A stretch of 64,000 bases of DNA from Pseudomonas sp. MIACH (GCF_001269925.1 NZ_LHVO01000033.1:62001-126000), one strand, 5' to 3'. Counted from the first letter of the stretch, positions 37,322 to 47,169 are shown. The notes: generated by a model from the sequence alone, not told the origin. Made by a program: numbers and translations.

Positions 37322-38356
37322 ATGCCTCAAGAACCGACATTGAACCAGCGCATTGTCCTGGTCTCACGCCCCCAAGGCGCCCCCACCCCGGAAAACTTCC
37401 GCCTGGAACGGGTGACCTTGCCGGAGTTGGCAGACGGCCAGGTCCTGCTGAAGACCCTGTACCTGTCCCTTGACCCCTACATGCGCGGGCGCATGAGCGA
37501 CGCACCTTCCTACGCGGCGCCGGTGGAAATCGACGAGGTGATGACCGGTGGCGCTGTCAGCCGTATCGAGCAGTCGCGTAATCCTAAGTTCGAGGTGGGT
37601 GACCTGGTCGTGGGCGCCACCGGTTGGCAGAGCCACAGCATTTCCGACGGCCGTAACCTGGTCCCCGTGCCTAACGGCCTGGCCAGCCCTTCCATGGCGC
37701 TCGGTGTGCTGGGCATGCCAGGCATGACCGCGTACATGGGCCTGATGGACATCGGCCAGCCCAAGGCCGGTGAAACCCTGGTAGTGGCCGCAGCGTCCGG
37801 CGCCGTGGGTTCGGTGGTCGGCCAGGTGGCCAAGCTCAAGGGCCTGCGTGTGGTCGGGATTGCGGGCGGTGCCGACAAGTGCCGCTACGTGGTGGACGAA
37901 CTGGGCTTTGATGCCTGCATCGACCACAAGAGCTCGACGTTTGCCGATGACTTGGCCCAGGCGTGCTTCAAGGGCGTGGACATCTACTTTGAGAACGTCG
38001 GCGGCAAGGTCTTCGATGCGGTGGTGCCTTTGCTCAACCCCAGGGCCCGTATTCCGCTGTGCGGCCTGATCGCCGGCTATAACGCCCACGAAGCCCCCAG
38101 CGGGCCGGATCGTTTGCCGGCGCTGCAGCGTACCTTGCTGACCAAGCGCGTGCGGATCCAGGGCTTTATCGTGTTTGACGACTACGGTGATCGCCAGCCC
38201 GAGTTCCTCAGCGCCATGGCGCCGTGGGTGCGCGATGGCAAGATCAAGTTTCGCGAAGACGTGGTGGAGGGCCTGGAGCAGGCGCCCGAAGCCTTTATCG
38301 GTTTGCTGGAGGGGCGTAACTTCGGCAAGTTGGTGGTGCGGGTCGCGCAGGATTGA
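37322..38356 (+). CDS. NADP-dependent medium-chain oxidoreductase (CurA/leukotriene B4 reductase-like)
   Basis: 344 residues. The zinc-free MDR type reduces enone double bonds with NADPH. Motifs: YLSLDPYMRGRM (~45-55), GMPGMTAYMGLMDIGQPKAGETLVVAAASGAVG (nucleotide-binding loop AASGAVGS), DKCRYVVDELGFDACIDHKS and GVDIYFENVGGKVFDAV. Family members act on curcumin, leukotrienes or quinones; the substrate here is unknown. It sits alone between ybaB and recR, with AAAGGAG before the ATG. Confidence 0.9.
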   Translation: MPQEPTLNQRIVLVSRPQGAPTPENFRLERVTLPELADGQVLLKTLYLSLDPYMRGRMSDAPSYAAPVEIDEVMTGGAVSRIEQSRNPKFEVGDLVVGATGWQSHSISDGRNLVPVPNGLASPSMALGVLGMPGMTAYMGLMDIGQPKAGETLVVAAASGAVGSVVGQVAKLKGLRVVGIAGGADKCRYVVDELGFDACIDHKSSTFADDLAQACFKGVDIYFENVGGKVFDAVVPLLNPRARIPLCGLIAGYNAHEAPSGPDRLPALQRTLLTKRVRIQGFIVFDDYGDRQPEFLSAMAPWVRDGKIKFREDVVEGLEQAPEAFIGLLEGRNFGKLVVRVAQD

Positions 38357-38422
38357 CCATTTGACGCTAATCCGGGGCGCGGGTATAAACCGCGTCTCGT
38401 TGTTTTGTCGGACCATTCGCCC

Positions 38423-39025
38423 ATGAGCTTCAGCCCCCTGATTCGCCAACTGATCGACGCCCTGCGCACCCTGCCGGGTGTCGGCCAGAAAACCGCCCAA
38501 CGCATGGCGCTGCAACTGCTGGAGCGTGATCGCAGTGGCGGTACACGGTTGGCCCAGGCCCTGAGCCAGGCCATGACTGGGGTGGGCCACTGCCGCCAGT
38601 GCCGTACCCTCACCGAAGAAGAGCTCTGCCCGCAATGCGCCGACCCGCGCCGCGACGACACGCTGCTGTGCGTGGTAGAAGGGCCGATGGACGTGTACGC
38701 GGTGGAGCAGACCGGTTATCGCGGGCGCTACTTTGTGCTCAAGGGCCACCTCTCGCCGCTCGATGGCCTGGGACCGGAGGCCATCGGCATTCCGCAGTTA
38801 GTTGCGCGGATTGAAGAGCAGGGCACCTTTACCGAGGTGATCCTGGCCACCAACCCGACCGTGGAAGGTGAAGCCACCGCGCATTACATCGCCCAACTGC
38901 TGAGCAACAAAGGCCTGGTCACTTCGCGCATCGCCCATGGCGTGCCGCTGGGTGGCGAGTTGGAGCTGGTGGACGGCGGCACGTTGGCGCATTCCTTCGC
39001 CGGCCGAAAACCCATCGCCCTCTAA
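38423..39025 (+). CDS. recR: Recombination mediator protein RecR
   Basis: 200 residues. A helix-hairpin-helix segment ([20 protein letters not shown]), the zinc finger [23 protein letters not shown] and a Toprim domain ([35 protein letters not shown]) are in the usual order, ending GRKPIAL. With RecO it loads RecA at gaps. The start with GCCC before ATG 38423 is chosen over 38405, which adds six non-family residues. Confidence 0.97.
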   Translation: MSFSPLIRQLIDALRTLPGVGQKTAQRMALQLLERDRSGGTRLAQALSQAMTGVGHCRQCRTLTEEELCPQCADPRRDDTLLCVVEGPMDVYAVEQTGYRGRYFVLKGHLSPLDGLGPEAIGIPQLVARIEEQGTFTEVILATNPTVEGEATAHYIAQLLSNKGLVTSRIAHGVPLGGELELVDGGTLAHSFAGRKPIAL

Positions 39026-39035
39026 CGATCAGCAC

Positions 39036-39079
39036 AAATCAATGTGGGATTGGGCTTGCCCCCTCCCACATTTGATTTG
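39036..39079. repeat. REP palindrome after recR
   Basis: AAATCAATGTGGGA ... TCCCACATTTGATTT, with the REP core GGGCTTGCCCC in the loop. It is likely the recR terminator as well. Confidence 0.8.
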
Positions 39080-39143
39080 CGCATGGCTTGATAACCAAGC
39101 AAGCGCTTGGTAATTTCGCTCCACCTCACCGTGGAGCTTGCCG

Positions 39144-40292
39144 ATGTCTGCCTATCAGGACTACTTCGACCCCAGCCACCAATTGGTCCGCGACAGCGTG
39201 CGTCGTTTCGTCGAGCGCGAGGTGTTGCCGGACGTCGAGCAGTGGGAGGAGGCGGAAAGCTTTCCCCGTGAGTTGTACCTCAAGGCGGGGGCGGCCGGGG
39301 TACTCGGTATTGGCTACCCCGAAGCGCTGGGCGGCAGTCACGAAGGTGATCTGTTCGCCAAGGTGGCCGCCAGCGAGGAGTTGATGCGCTGCGGTTCCGG
39401 CGGCGTGGTCGCAGGGTTGGGCTCGCTGGATATTGGCTTGCCGCCTGTCGTCAAATGGGCGCGGCCTGAGGTGCGCGAGCGGGTGGCGCCCCTGGTGCTG
39501 TCGGGGGAGAAGATCATCGCCCTGGCGGTTACCGAGCCCAGCGGCGGCTCCGACGTGGCCAACCTGCACACCCGCGCCGTCCGCGACGGGGAGCATTACC
39601 GGGTCAGCGGCAGCAAGACCTTTATCACCAGCGGCATCCGTGCCGACTTCTATACCGTGGCCGTACGCACTGGCGCACCGGGCTTTGGCGGCATCAGCCT
39701 GTTGCTGATCGAGAAGGGCACTGCGGGTTTCACCGTCGGCCAACCGCTGAAGAAAATGGGCTGGTGGGCGTCGGACACCGCTGAATTGTTCTTCGACGAT
39801 TGCCGCGTGCCCGTCGGCAACCTGATCGGCGCCGAGAACATGGGCTTTGCCTGCATCATGGGTAACTTCCAGAGCGAGCGCCTGGCTTTGGCCCTTATGG
39901 CCAATATGACTGCGCAGATGGCCTTGGAGGAAAGTCTCAAATGGGCCACCCAGCGCGAAGCGTTCGGCAAGCCTATCGGCAAATTCCAGGTGCTCAAGCA
40001 TCGCCTGGCGGAAATGGCCACCGCGGTGGAAGTCTCGCGGGAGTTCACCTACCGCCAGGCGGCGAAAATGGCCGCTGGCATCAGTGTGATCAAGGAGATC
40101 TCGATGGCCAAGAACCTCGCCACCGACACCGCCGACCGCGTCACCTATGACGCCGTGCAGATCCTGGGCGGCCAGGGCTACATGCGCGGCAGCCTGGTGG
40201 AGCGGCTGTATCGCGACAACCGCATCCTGTCCATCGGCGGCGGCACCCGCGAAGTGATGAATGAAATCATCAGCAAGCAGATGGGGTTGTGA
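39144..40292 (+). CDS. Acyl-CoA dehydrogenase family protein
   Basis: 382 residues. A FAD-dependent dehydrogenase with ALAVTEPSGGSDVANLHTRAV (FAD-contact region), TFITSGIRADFYTVAVRTG, KPIGKFQVLKHRLAEMA and the C-terminal AVQILGGQGYMRGSLVERLYRDNRI. The catalytic base position cannot be fixed by eye. GTGGAG precedes the ATG by seven bases. It forms a single-gene unit converging on apt. Confidence 0.92.
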   Translation: MSAYQDYFDPSHQLVRDSVRRFVEREVLPDVEQWEEAESFPRELYLKAGAAGVLGIGYPEALGGSHEGDLFAKVAASEELMRCGSGGVVAGLGSLDIGLPPVVKWARPEVRERVAPLVLSGEKIIALAVTEPSGGSDVANLHTRAVRDGEHYRVSGSKTFITSGIRADFYTVAVRTGAPGFGGISLLLIEKGTAGFTVGQPLKKMGWWASDTAELFFDDCRVPVGNLIGAENMGFACIMGNFQSERLALALMANMTAQMALEESLKWATQREAFGKPIGKFQVLKHRLAEMATAVEVSREFTYRQAAKMAAGISVIKEISMAKNLATDTADRVTYDAVQILGGQGYMRGSLVERLYRDNRILSIGGGTREVMNEIISKQMGL

Positions 40293-40331
40293 GGGCGGGC
40301 TTGCCCCCGGCAGCGTCAGTCCGGGCAACCG
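40293..40331. repeat. REP-core fragment
   Basis: GCGGGCTTGCCCCCGGC and GTCCGGGCAACC lie in the 39 bp between the convergent acyl-CoA dehydrogenase and apt genes. It is a shortened REP-type hairpin. Confidence 0.5.
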
Positions 40332-40880
40332 TTACCGTTCGGTCAGCGCAAACTGCGTCAGGCAAAAAGTGGGAATCCCCATATCTTCCAGGCGCTGCGA
40401 GCCTCCCAGTTCCGGCAGATCAATGATCGCCGCCGCTTCAAAGATCTTCGCCCCCATGCGCCGTACCAGGTTCGCCGCCGCGATCAAGGTACCGCCCGTG
40501 GCGATCAGGTCATCGAACATCAGCACTGAATCACCCTCGCACAGGCTGTCGGCGTGCACTTCCAGGAATGCTTCGCCATATTCGGTCTGGTAACCCTCGG
40601 ACAGCACGTCAGCCGGCAGCTTGCCCTGCTTGCGGAACAGGATCAGCGGCTTGTTCAGTTGATAGGCGATGATCGAACCGATCAGGAAGCCTCGCGCATC
40701 CATCGCGCCGATATGGCTGAAGTCAGCCTCGACGTAGCGATGGGCAAAGGTGTCCGCCACCAGGCGCAGGGCCTTGGGCGATTGGAACAGGGGCGTGATG
40801 TCACGAAAGATCACCCCAGGCTTGGGGAAGTCGATGACGGGGCGGATCAGGGATTTGATGTCGAACGAATCGAAAGTCAT
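40332..40880 (-). CDS. apt: Adenine phosphoribosyltransferase
   Basis: 182 residues: [16 protein letters not shown] (N-terminal hood), [12 protein letters not shown] and the PRPP loop [20 protein letters not shown]. It converts adenine and PRPP to AMP in purine salvage. Position beside anr is conserved in Pseudomonas. Confidence 0.96.
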   Translation of the reverse strand: MTFDSFDIKSLIRPVIDFPKPGVIFRDITPLFQSPKALRLVADTFAHRYVEADFSHIGAMDARGFLIGSIIAYQLNKPLILFRKQGKLPADVLSEGYQTEYGEAFLEVHADSLCEGDSVLMFDDLIATGGTLIAAANLVRRMGAKIFEAAAIIDLPELGGSQRLEDMGIPTFCLTQFALTER

Positions 40881-40959
40881 CGTCGAAGAGTCCTGGGCGG
40901 AAAACGGACTCGAAGTATACCTGCGGCCTCGTCGATTGGCGCGGCCGCAAGTGTCTGCA

Positions 40960-41694
40960 TCAGCCTTCTAAAGAACCACCGGCCAGTGCGCACAGTTGGA
41001 TCGGGTCGAGGATGTGCACTTCTTTGCCTTCGGCGGCCAGCAGGTCGTTCTGCTGGAAGCGGGTAAATACGCGGGACACGGTTTCCACCGCCAGGCCCAG
41101 GTAATTGCCGATTTCGTTGCGCGACATGCTCAGGCGGAACTGGTTGGCCGAGAACCCACGGGCACGGAACCGCGCCGACAGGTTGACCAGGAAGGTCGCG
41201 ATGCGCTCGTCGGCGGTTTTCTTCGACAGCAGCAACATCATCTGCTGGTCGTCACGAATCTCGCGGCTCATCACCCGCATCAGCTGACGGCGCAGTTGTG
41301 GCAGTTGCAGGGCCAGTTCGTCCAGGCGCTCGAAGGGGATTTCGCACACCGATGTGGTCTCCAGGGCCTGGGCCGACACCGGGTGAATCTCGGTGTCCAT
41401 GCCCGATAACCCGACCAACTCGCTGGGCAGGTGGAAGCCGGTGATCTGCTCTTCGCCGCCGTCGCTCAGGCTGAAGGTCTTCAGCGCGCCCGAACGTACT
41501 GCATAGACGGAATCGAACTTGTCGCCCTGGCGAAACAGAAACTCGCCTTTCTTGAGCGGGCGACCACGTTTAACGATCTCGTCCAACGCTTCCATGTCTT
41601 CCAGATTCAGCGAAAGTGGCAGGCAGAGGGGGGCCAGGCTGCAATCCTTGCAGTGAGCCTGGCTGTGAGCGCGCAGTTTGACTGGCTCGGACAT
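40960..41694 (-). CDS. anr: Anr, oxygen-sensing FNR-type transcriptional regulator
   Basis: 244 residues. N-terminal cysteines [11 protein letters not shown] (C15, C18, C24) and a fourth in SVCEIP (about 117) can hold the oxygen-labile 4Fe-4S cluster. A cyclic-nucleotide-like beta barrel, a long dimer helix and a C-terminal helix-turn-helix ([22 protein letters not shown]) follow. The recognition helix residues E-SR match those reading TTGAT-N4-ATCAA boxes. Such boxes occur in this window before hemN, ccoG and ccoN2. Confidence 0.96.
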   Translation of the reverse strand: MSEPVKLRAHSQAHCKDCSLAPLCLPLSLNLEDMEALDEIVKRGRPLKKGEFLFRQGDKFDSVYAVRSGALKTFSLSDGGEEQITGFHLPSELVGLSGMDTEIHPVSAQALETTSVCEIPFERLDELALQLPQLRRQLMRVMSREIRDDQQMMLLLSKKTADERIATFLVNLSARFRARGFSANQFRLSMSRNEIGNYLGLAVETVSRVFTRFQQNDLLAAEGKEVHILDPIQLCALAGGSLEG

Positions 41695-41796
41695 TTCTTA
41701 GATCCTTGTGGGAAAACACACATAAGACGTAAGGGTACCGCACTGGGGGGAGGGGAGGCCAGCGTGTACAAAAAACAGGCAGCGGTATAAAGCTTT

Positions 41797-41816
41797 TTGT
41801 ATCGATGCCGATACAA
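41797..41816. promoter_or_regulatory. Perfect 8+8 palindrome upstream of the coiled-coil gene
   Basis: TTGTATCGATGCCGATACAA has arms TTGTATCG/CGATACAA and a 4-bp centre. It lies 31 bp before the start at 41847. It differs from the Anr consensus, so another regulator (a TetR-type protein would fit) is likelier. Confidence 0.6.
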
Positions 41817-41846
41817 GGGGCACATCTATCCGTCGGAGCTTGGACC

Positions 41847-42308
41847 ATGTCTGTTATCGCGGCTTACAACCCTGCCATCCGTGTACCCAGCGTGCCGGAC
41901 GCAAAGCCCACTGCCACGGCCAAGGAAACTCCGTCCGCGACCGCGCCTGAAACCAAAGTGGTTGAAGGGGTTACGGTGACTATTTCCGGTGAAGCGTTCA
42001 AGGCGGCCGGTGCGAGCAAAAGCGCGAATGCCGATATCGACGACAGCGGCCTGGACGATAGCGTCAAAGAAGTGCTGAAAATGATCCGTAAACTGAAACA
42101 GCAGATCGCCGAGAAAATGGCTGAGCTCCAGGCGATCGCGGCTGACAAAAGCTTGACCCCGGAACAGGCTCGGGCCAAGACCGCCAGTGTGCAGGGCGCC
42201 ATCAGTTCCTTGCAGGCAGGCTTGATGACGGCCCAGACCTCCCTGGCCAAAGCGATGAAAACCATGAGCGCCGATGACGCGCTCAAAGCCGCTTCGTTGT
42301 CGATGTAA
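41847..42308 (+). CDS. Hypothetical protein with a coiled coil
   Basis: 153 residues from MSVIAAYNPAIRVPSVPDAK, preceded by GGAG at eight bases. A flexible Ala/Thr/Pro/Lys-rich first third is followed by DSVKEVLKMIRKLKQQIAEKMA and other long amphipathic helices to the end. It has no signal peptide and no recognised family. It ends directly against hemN, which is convergent. The upstream 20-bp palindrome suggests tight single-gene control. Confidence 0.7.
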   Translation: MSVIAAYNPAIRVPSVPDAKPTATAKETPSATAPETKVVEGVTVTISGEAFKAAGASKSANADIDDSGLDDSVKEVLKMIRKLKQQIAEKMAELQAIAADKSLTPEQARAKTASVQGAISSLQAGLMTAQTSLAKAMKTMSADDALKAASLSM

Positions 42309-43691
42309 CTAGATCACCCGCGAAAACCGCTGCCGGTTCTGATGCTCCAGGTACGCGTCGAACACCATGCATACCGAACGCACCAGCAGCCGTCCGGCGG
42401 GCAGCACGCGAATGCCTTGGGCATCCAACTCGATCAGGCCGTCCTCGGCCATCACCTCCAGTTGTGGCCAGACTTCGTCGAAATACCCGCGAAAATCTAT
42501 CGTGAACGCCTGTTCTATCGGTTCGAAGTCCAGGCTGAAATTGCAGATCAACTGCTGAATCACTTCCCGCCGTAACCGATCGTCCGTGGTGCAGACCAAG
42601 CCACGGCTGGTCGCCAGCTGCGCGCTGGCCAGGGCGGTCTGATAACCGTTGAGGTCGCTGCTGTTCTGGCAATACAGGTCGCCGATCTGGCTGATGGCTG
42701 ATACGCCAAGCCCGATCAGGTCGCAATGGCCATGGGTGGTGTAGCCCTGGAAATTGCGCTGCAGGGTGCCGTCCTCCTGGGCGACGGCCAGTTCGTCGTC
42801 CGGCAAGGCGAAGTGGTCCATGCCGATGTAGCGATAGCCCGCTTGGGTCAATTGTTCGATGGTGGTTTGCAGCATGAGCAGCTTGGATTCCGGCGACGGC
42901 AAATCCTCGCTGTTGATCCTTCGCTGGGGCATGAAGCGCTCCGGCAAATGCGCGTAGTTGAACACCGACAGACGGTCCGGCTGCAGCTTGATCACTTCCT
43001 CCACGGTGCGCGCGAAGTTGATCGGCGTCTGCTTGGGCAGGCCGTAGATCAGGTCGATATTGATCGAGCGAAATTGCAGGGTGCGCGCCGCGTCGATCAC
43101 CGCACGGGTTTCTTCCAGGCTTTGCAGGCGGTTGACCGCGCGCTGCACCTCGGGGTCGAGGTCTTGCAGGCCGATACTCACGCGGTTGAAGCCCAGTTCC
43201 CGCAGCAGCCCCATGGTCGCCCAGTCAGCTTCGCGGGGGTCGATCTCGATGCTGTAGTCGCCGGAGTCATCGTCGAGCAGGTTGAAGTGCTGGCGCAGGC
43301 TGCCCATGACCTGACGCAGTTCGTCGTGGCTGAGAAAGGTCGGGGTGCCACCGCCGAAGTGCAGTTGTTCAACCGACTGTTTCGGATCGAGGTGGCAGGC
43401 CACCAACTGAATCTCCTGCTCCAGGCGTTGCAGATAGGCCTGGGCGCGACCGCGGTCCTTGGTGATCACCTTGTTGCACGCGCAGTAGTAGCAAATGTTC
43501 GCGCAGAACGGCACATGCACATACAGCGACAACGGTCGCGTGGCCTTGCGGCTTTCGCGCAGGGCGTGGAGCAGGTCGAAGGTGCCGACCTGGCTGTCGA
43601 ATTGTACGGCGGTGGGGTAGGACGTGTAGCGCGGTCCCGCCAGGTCGTAGCGGTGAATCAGATCGGTGTCCCAACGAATGGCGTCGAGCAT
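42309..43691 (-). CDS. hemN: Oxygen-independent coproporphyrinogen III oxidase
   Basis: 460 residues. The radical-SAM cluster motif CANICYYCAC gives C63, C67 and C70, preceded by LYVHVPFC. Also present: LHFGGGTPTFLS, IEIDPREADW and GMDHFALPDDELA. It makes protoporphyrinogen precursor without oxygen, needed for haem of the cbb3 oxidases under low oxygen. A perfect Anr box sits about 60 bp before its start. Confidence 0.96.
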   Translation of the reverse strand: MLDAIRWDTDLIHRYDLAGPRYTSYPTAVQFDSQVGTFDLLHALRESRKATRPLSLYVHVPFCANICYYCACNKVITKDRGRAQAYLQRLEQEIQLVACHLDPKQSVEQLHFGGGTPTFLSHDELRQVMGSLRQHFNLLDDDSGDYSIEIDPREADWATMGLLRELGFNRVSIGLQDLDPEVQRAVNRLQSLEETRAVIDAARTLQFRSINIDLIYGLPKQTPINFARTVEEVIKLQPDRLSVFNYAHLPERFMPQRRINSEDLPSPESKLLMLQTTIEQLTQAGYRYIGMDHFALPDDELAVAQEDGTLQRNFQGYTTHGHCDLIGLGVSAISQIGDLYCQNSSDLNGYQTALASAQLATSRGLVCTTDDRLRREVIQQLICNFSLDFEPIEQAFTIDFRGYFDEVWPQLEVMAEDGLIELDAQGIRVLPAGRLLVRSVCMVFDAYLEHQNRQRFSRVI

Positions 43692-43750
43692 GCGGGCATT
43701 CCCCGGATAGGCTGGTAGGCCGAGTCTAGGGGCGTGGCCGGTATGGCATG

Positions 43751-43764
43751 TTGATTTGCATCAA
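43751..43764 (-). promoter_or_regulatory. Anr (FNR-type) box of hemN
   Basis: TTGATTTGCATCAA is an exact match to TTGAT-N4-ATCAA, centred about 66 bp upstream of the hemN ATG. Confidence 0.9.
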
Positions 43765-43793
43765 CGGGGAGCGGCGCTATGCCACATAGCCTT

Positions 43794-44477
43794 TTAGTGG
43801 CCCATCAGCCAGTGCTGGTGCGGACCTGGCAGGGTCCAGAGACCGAAAATAATCACCAGCAGGCCACCGGCCATACGCACGCTGCGCTTGCGCAATAACG
43901 CGGTCACGCGTTCGGCCGCCAACCCGGTCGCCAGCAGTACCGGCCACGTGCCTAAGCCAAAAGCCAGCATCAGCAACGCACTGTCCAGCGCATTGCCCTG
44001 GCTGGCGGCCCACAGCAGGGTGCTGTAGACCAGCCCGCACGGCAACCAGCCCCACAGCGCGCCCAGCAGCAATGCGCGCGGTAGGCTGGACACCGGCAGC
44101 AAACGGTTGGCGACGGGCTGTATATAGCGCCACAGGCCGCGTCCGAGGCTTTCGATGCGGGTCAGGCCGCTCCACCAGCCGGCCAGGTACAGGCCCATGC
44201 AGATCAGCAATAATCCGGCGAGCACGCGCATGAACAGGGCCGCCGGGCTGTTGGCCACGGCCCAGCCGGCCAGGCCAATCAATAACCCGGCCGTGGCATA
44301 GCTGAGGATGCGTCCCAGGTTGTACGCCAGCAACAGGCGGAACCGGCGGCTACGTTGCTCCTTGGGAATCGCCAGGGTCAGCGCGCCCATCAGCCCGCCG
44401 CACATGCCCAGGCAATGGCCGCCGCCCAGCAGGCCGAGGATCAGCGCGGAAACCAGCAGCGGCGCCAGCTCAAGCAT
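43794..44477 (-). CDS. Sulfite exporter TauE/SafE (DsbD_2-like) family membrane protein of the cco cluster
   Basis: 227 residues with six to seven predicted membrane helices. The first helix carries GGGHCLGMCGGLMGAL (two cysteines), a later one WLPCGLVYSTL. This cysteine pattern resembles the transmembrane core of DsbD/CcdA and the copper-handling proteins that accompany cbb3 clusters. It overlaps ccoS by 8 bp and is the last gene of the ccoI-S transcript. A role in copper or thiol redox handling is inferred. Confidence 0.8.
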   Translation of the reverse strand: MLELAPLLVSALILGLLGGGHCLGMCGGLMGALTLAIPKEQRSRRFRLLLAYNLGRILSYATAGLLIGLAGWAVANSPAALFMRVLAGLLLICMGLYLAGWWSGLTRIESLGRGLWRYIQPVANRLLPVSSLPRALLLGALWGWLPCGLVYSTLLWAASQGNALDSALLMLAFGLGTWPVLLATGLAAERVTALLRKRSVRMAGGLLVIIFGLWTLPGPHQHWLMGH

Positions 44478-44688
44478 GGGGTGGGTCTTTGGGCGTGGGC
44501 GGTTGCTCGGGGCCGTTGGCTTCGTCGACGGCCGCGAGGTGGTTCGGATCCTGGTCGTCGAACAGCACGCTGTGGGCCGGGCCGTCGAGGTCGTCGTACT
44601 GGCCGCTGTCCACCGCCCAGAAGAAGATGTAGATGGCCACGCCCACTAACAGCAGCGCCGCCGGAATCATCACGTATAGAGCTGGCAT
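44470..44688 (-). CDS. ccoS: cbb3-type oxidase assembly protein CcoS
   Basis: 72 residues: one membrane helix (MPALYVMIPAALLLVGVAIYIF) followed by the typical FFWAVDSGQYDDLDGPAHSVLFDDQ. CcoS is needed for cofactor insertion into cbb3 oxidase. It lies between ccoI (22 bp) and the TauE-like gene (8-bp overlap). Confidence 0.93.
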   Translation of the reverse strand: MPALYVMIPAALLLVGVAIYIFFWAVDSGQYDDLDGPAHSVLFDDQDPNHLAAVDEANGPEQPPTPKDPPHA

Positions 44689-44710
44689 CTGCACTCCATG
44701 CCCGCGCGGC

Positions 44711-47161
44711 TCAAGCCGGCAGCGGACGGGTTACCAAAGGGGCGCTGGTGGCCTGCGCACTCGGCAGGCGAGTCAGGCGCAGGGCGTTGAGCACCACGGT
44801 CAACGAACTGAGGGACATGCCGATGGCCGCCCAGATCGGGGTGATCCAGCCAAGGGCCGCAAACGGCAACATAAGGCCATTGTACAGCCCGGCCCACAGC
44901 AGGTTTTCAATGATTACCCGGCGGGTGCGTCGCGCCAGGCTAAAGGCCTGCACCAGCGCGTCGAGGCGATTGGACAGCAGCACCGCATCGGCGCTGGTCT
45001 TGGCCAGGTCGGTGGCCGAGCCCATGGCCACGCTGATGTCGGCGGCGGCCAGCACGGGCACATCGTTGACACCGTCGCCAAGCATCAGCACCTTGCGGCC
45101 TTCCCTGCGCAGTTGTTGCAGCGCCTGCAGCTTGTCGTCGGGGCGCAGGCCGCCGTGGGCTTCATCAATGCCCAGTTCAGCGGCGACGCTGGCGACCATC
45201 GGCGAACTGTCCCCCGACAGCAGCAGGGTGCGCCAACCGCGCGCCTTGCAGGCGGCCAACAACGCGGGGGCATCGCTGCGCAGACGGTCGTCAAGCACGA
45301 ACCAGGCAAGGGCGCCGTCGCGGTCGCCCAGCAGCAGCCATTGGCCGGCCTCCTCCGGGGCGGCAGGGATCGGGCAACCGCTGAGTGCGCAGACAAACCC
45401 CGGCTGGCCGATGCGCAACTGGCGGCTGCCGACACGCCCTTCCAGGCCGAGGCCGGGGGAACTGAGCACCTCGTCAGCGGCCAGAGGCGCACGGCCGAAA
45501 GCACGGGCAATCGGGTGCTCGGAGCGGTTTTCCAGGGCGGCGGCGAGGCCCAGGCACTCGTCGCTGTTCAGGGCGGTCAGGGGGCGGATCGCTTTCAGCG
45601 CCAGGCGGCCTTCGGTGAGGGTGCCGGTTTTGTCGAAAATCACCGTGTCGATCTGGTTCAGGCCTTCGAGCACATGGCCACGGGTCAGCAATAGCCCGAG
45701 CTTGTGCAGGGTACCCGTCGCGGCGGTCAGGGCGGTCGGCGTGGCCAGGGACAGCGCACAGGGGCAGGTCGCGACCAGCATCGCCAGCACGATCCAGAAT
45801 GCCCGCGATGAATCCAACTGCCACCACAGCAGGCCGATCACTGCCGCAGCAATCAGCGAGCCCAGCAGGAACCACTGCGCGGCGCGGTCGGCGATCTGCG
45901 CCAGGCGCGGCTTCTCGGCCTGGGCCCGTTCCAGCAGGCGCACGATGGCGGACAGGCGGGTCTCGTGGCCCAAGGCGCGTACTTCGACGGTCAGCGCTCC
46001 CTCCACGTTCAGGGTGCCGGCGGTGACGGCGTCGCCGGTGTGGCGCGGTAGCGGCAGGTACTCACCGGTGAGCAGCGACTCATCGATGCTGGACCGGCCG
46101 TCGAGGATCACCCCATCGGCCGGCAGAACCGCGCCCGGATGCACCAGCACGCGGTCGCCGAGTGCCAGTTCGCTCAACAGAATACGTTCGCTCTGACCGT
46201 CACCTTTGAGGCGCAGGCATGAAGCGGGCAGCAGGTTGACCAACTGCGCGGTGGCGGCGGCCGTACGTTCCCTGGCGCGGCGCTCCAGGTACCGACCGGC
46301 CAGCAGGAACAGCGCAAACATGCCCACCGCATCGAAATACAACTCGCCCACGCCGGTGATCGCGGTCCAGATCCCGGCCAGGTAAGCCCCGCCAATCGCC
46401 AGGGATACCGACACGTCCATGGTCAGGTGGCGGGTGCGCAGATCGCGCATGGCACCCTTGAAGAAGGGCGCGCAGCTGTAGAACACGATGGGCGTTGTCA
46501 GAAACATCGCCACCCAGCGCAGGATCACATGCAGTTCGGGACTCAGGTCGATATTGAATTCCGGCCAGGTGGCCATGGTTGCCATCATCGCCTGGAACCA
46601 CAGCAATCCGGCGACCCCCAACTGGCGCAGGGCCAGGCGGTTTTCGCTGGCCAGTTGCTCGGCCGCGCGGTCGGCTTGATACGGGTGGGCGGCGTAGCCG
46701 ATATGGCGCAGTTCACTGAGCACCTGGCTCAACGGCAATTGCCCGTCGGCCCAGCGCACCTGCAGGCGATGGTTGGACAGGTTCAGCCGCGCCTCGGCCA
46801 CGGCGGGCAGGCTGCGTAGGTGTTTTTCGATCAACCAGCCACAGGCGGCGCAACTGATGCCTTCCATCAACAGGGTGGTTTCGGCGAGGTCGCCCTCATG
46901 GTGCACGAAGGGTTTTTGCACGTCGGCGCGGTCATACAGCGCCAGTTCGTCCACCAGTTGCACCGGCAGCGTCTCGGGGTTGGCCGAGGCTTCGCTGCGG
47001 TGCTGGTAATAGCTTTCCAGCCCACCGGCCACAATCGCTTCGGCCACGGCCTGGCAGCCGGGGCAGCACAGCTCGCGGCGCTCGCCGAGGATCACGGCGG
47101 TGAACCGACTGCCGGACGGGACGGGCAGGGCGCAGTGGTAGCAGGGGGTTGGGCTGGTCAT
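44711..47161 (-). CDS. ccoI: Copper-translocating P-type ATPase CcoI (FixI)
   Basis: 816 residues. An N-terminal CYHCALPVPSG ... LCCPGCQAVAE cysteine-rich segment and a heavy-metal domain (GISCAACGWLIE) lead to the ATPase: TGEYLP actuator loop, TCPCALSLATPTALTAATG (CPC ion site), DKTGTLTEG phosphorylation site and MLGDGVNDVPVLAAADISVAMG. FixI-type pumps export copper for assembly of the cbb3 oxidase catalytic centre. Confidence 0.95.
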   Translation of the reverse strand: MTSPTPCYHCALPVPSGSRFTAVILGERRELCCPGCQAVAEAIVAGGLESYYQHRSEASANPETLPVQLVDELALYDRADVQKPFVHHEGDLAETTLLMEGISCAACGWLIEKHLRSLPAVAEARLNLSNHRLQVRWADGQLPLSQVLSELRHIGYAAHPYQADRAAEQLASENRLALRQLGVAGLLWFQAMMATMATWPEFNIDLSPELHVILRWVAMFLTTPIVFYSCAPFFKGAMRDLRTRHLTMDVSVSLAIGGAYLAGIWTAITGVGELYFDAVGMFALFLLAGRYLERRARERTAAATAQLVNLLPASCLRLKGDGQSERILLSELALGDRVLVHPGAVLPADGVILDGRSSIDESLLTGEYLPLPRHTGDAVTAGTLNVEGALTVEVRALGHETRLSAIVRLLERAQAEKPRLAQIADRAAQWFLLGSLIAAAVIGLLWWQLDSSRAFWIVLAMLVATCPCALSLATPTALTAATGTLHKLGLLLTRGHVLEGLNQIDTVIFDKTGTLTEGRLALKAIRPLTALNSDECLGLAAALENRSEHPIARAFGRAPLAADEVLSSPGLGLEGRVGSRQLRIGQPGFVCALSGCPIPAAPEEAGQWLLLGDRDGALAWFVLDDRLRSDAPALLAACKARGWRTLLLSGDSSPMVASVAAELGIDEAHGGLRPDDKLQALQQLRREGRKVLMLGDGVNDVPVLAAADISVAMGSATDLAKTSADAVLLSNRLDALVQAFSLARRTRRVIIENLLWAGLYNGLMLPFAALGWITPIWAAIGMSLSSLTVVLNALRLTRLPSAQATSAPLVTRPLPA

Positions 47162-47169
47162 GGGCGCTG

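Noticed and set aside
44355..46196. Plus-strand open frame of about 610 codons opposite ccoI
   Set aside because: The antisense of ccoI gives a Ser/Arg/Ala-rich artefact; ccoI has all P-type ATPase motifs on the other strand.
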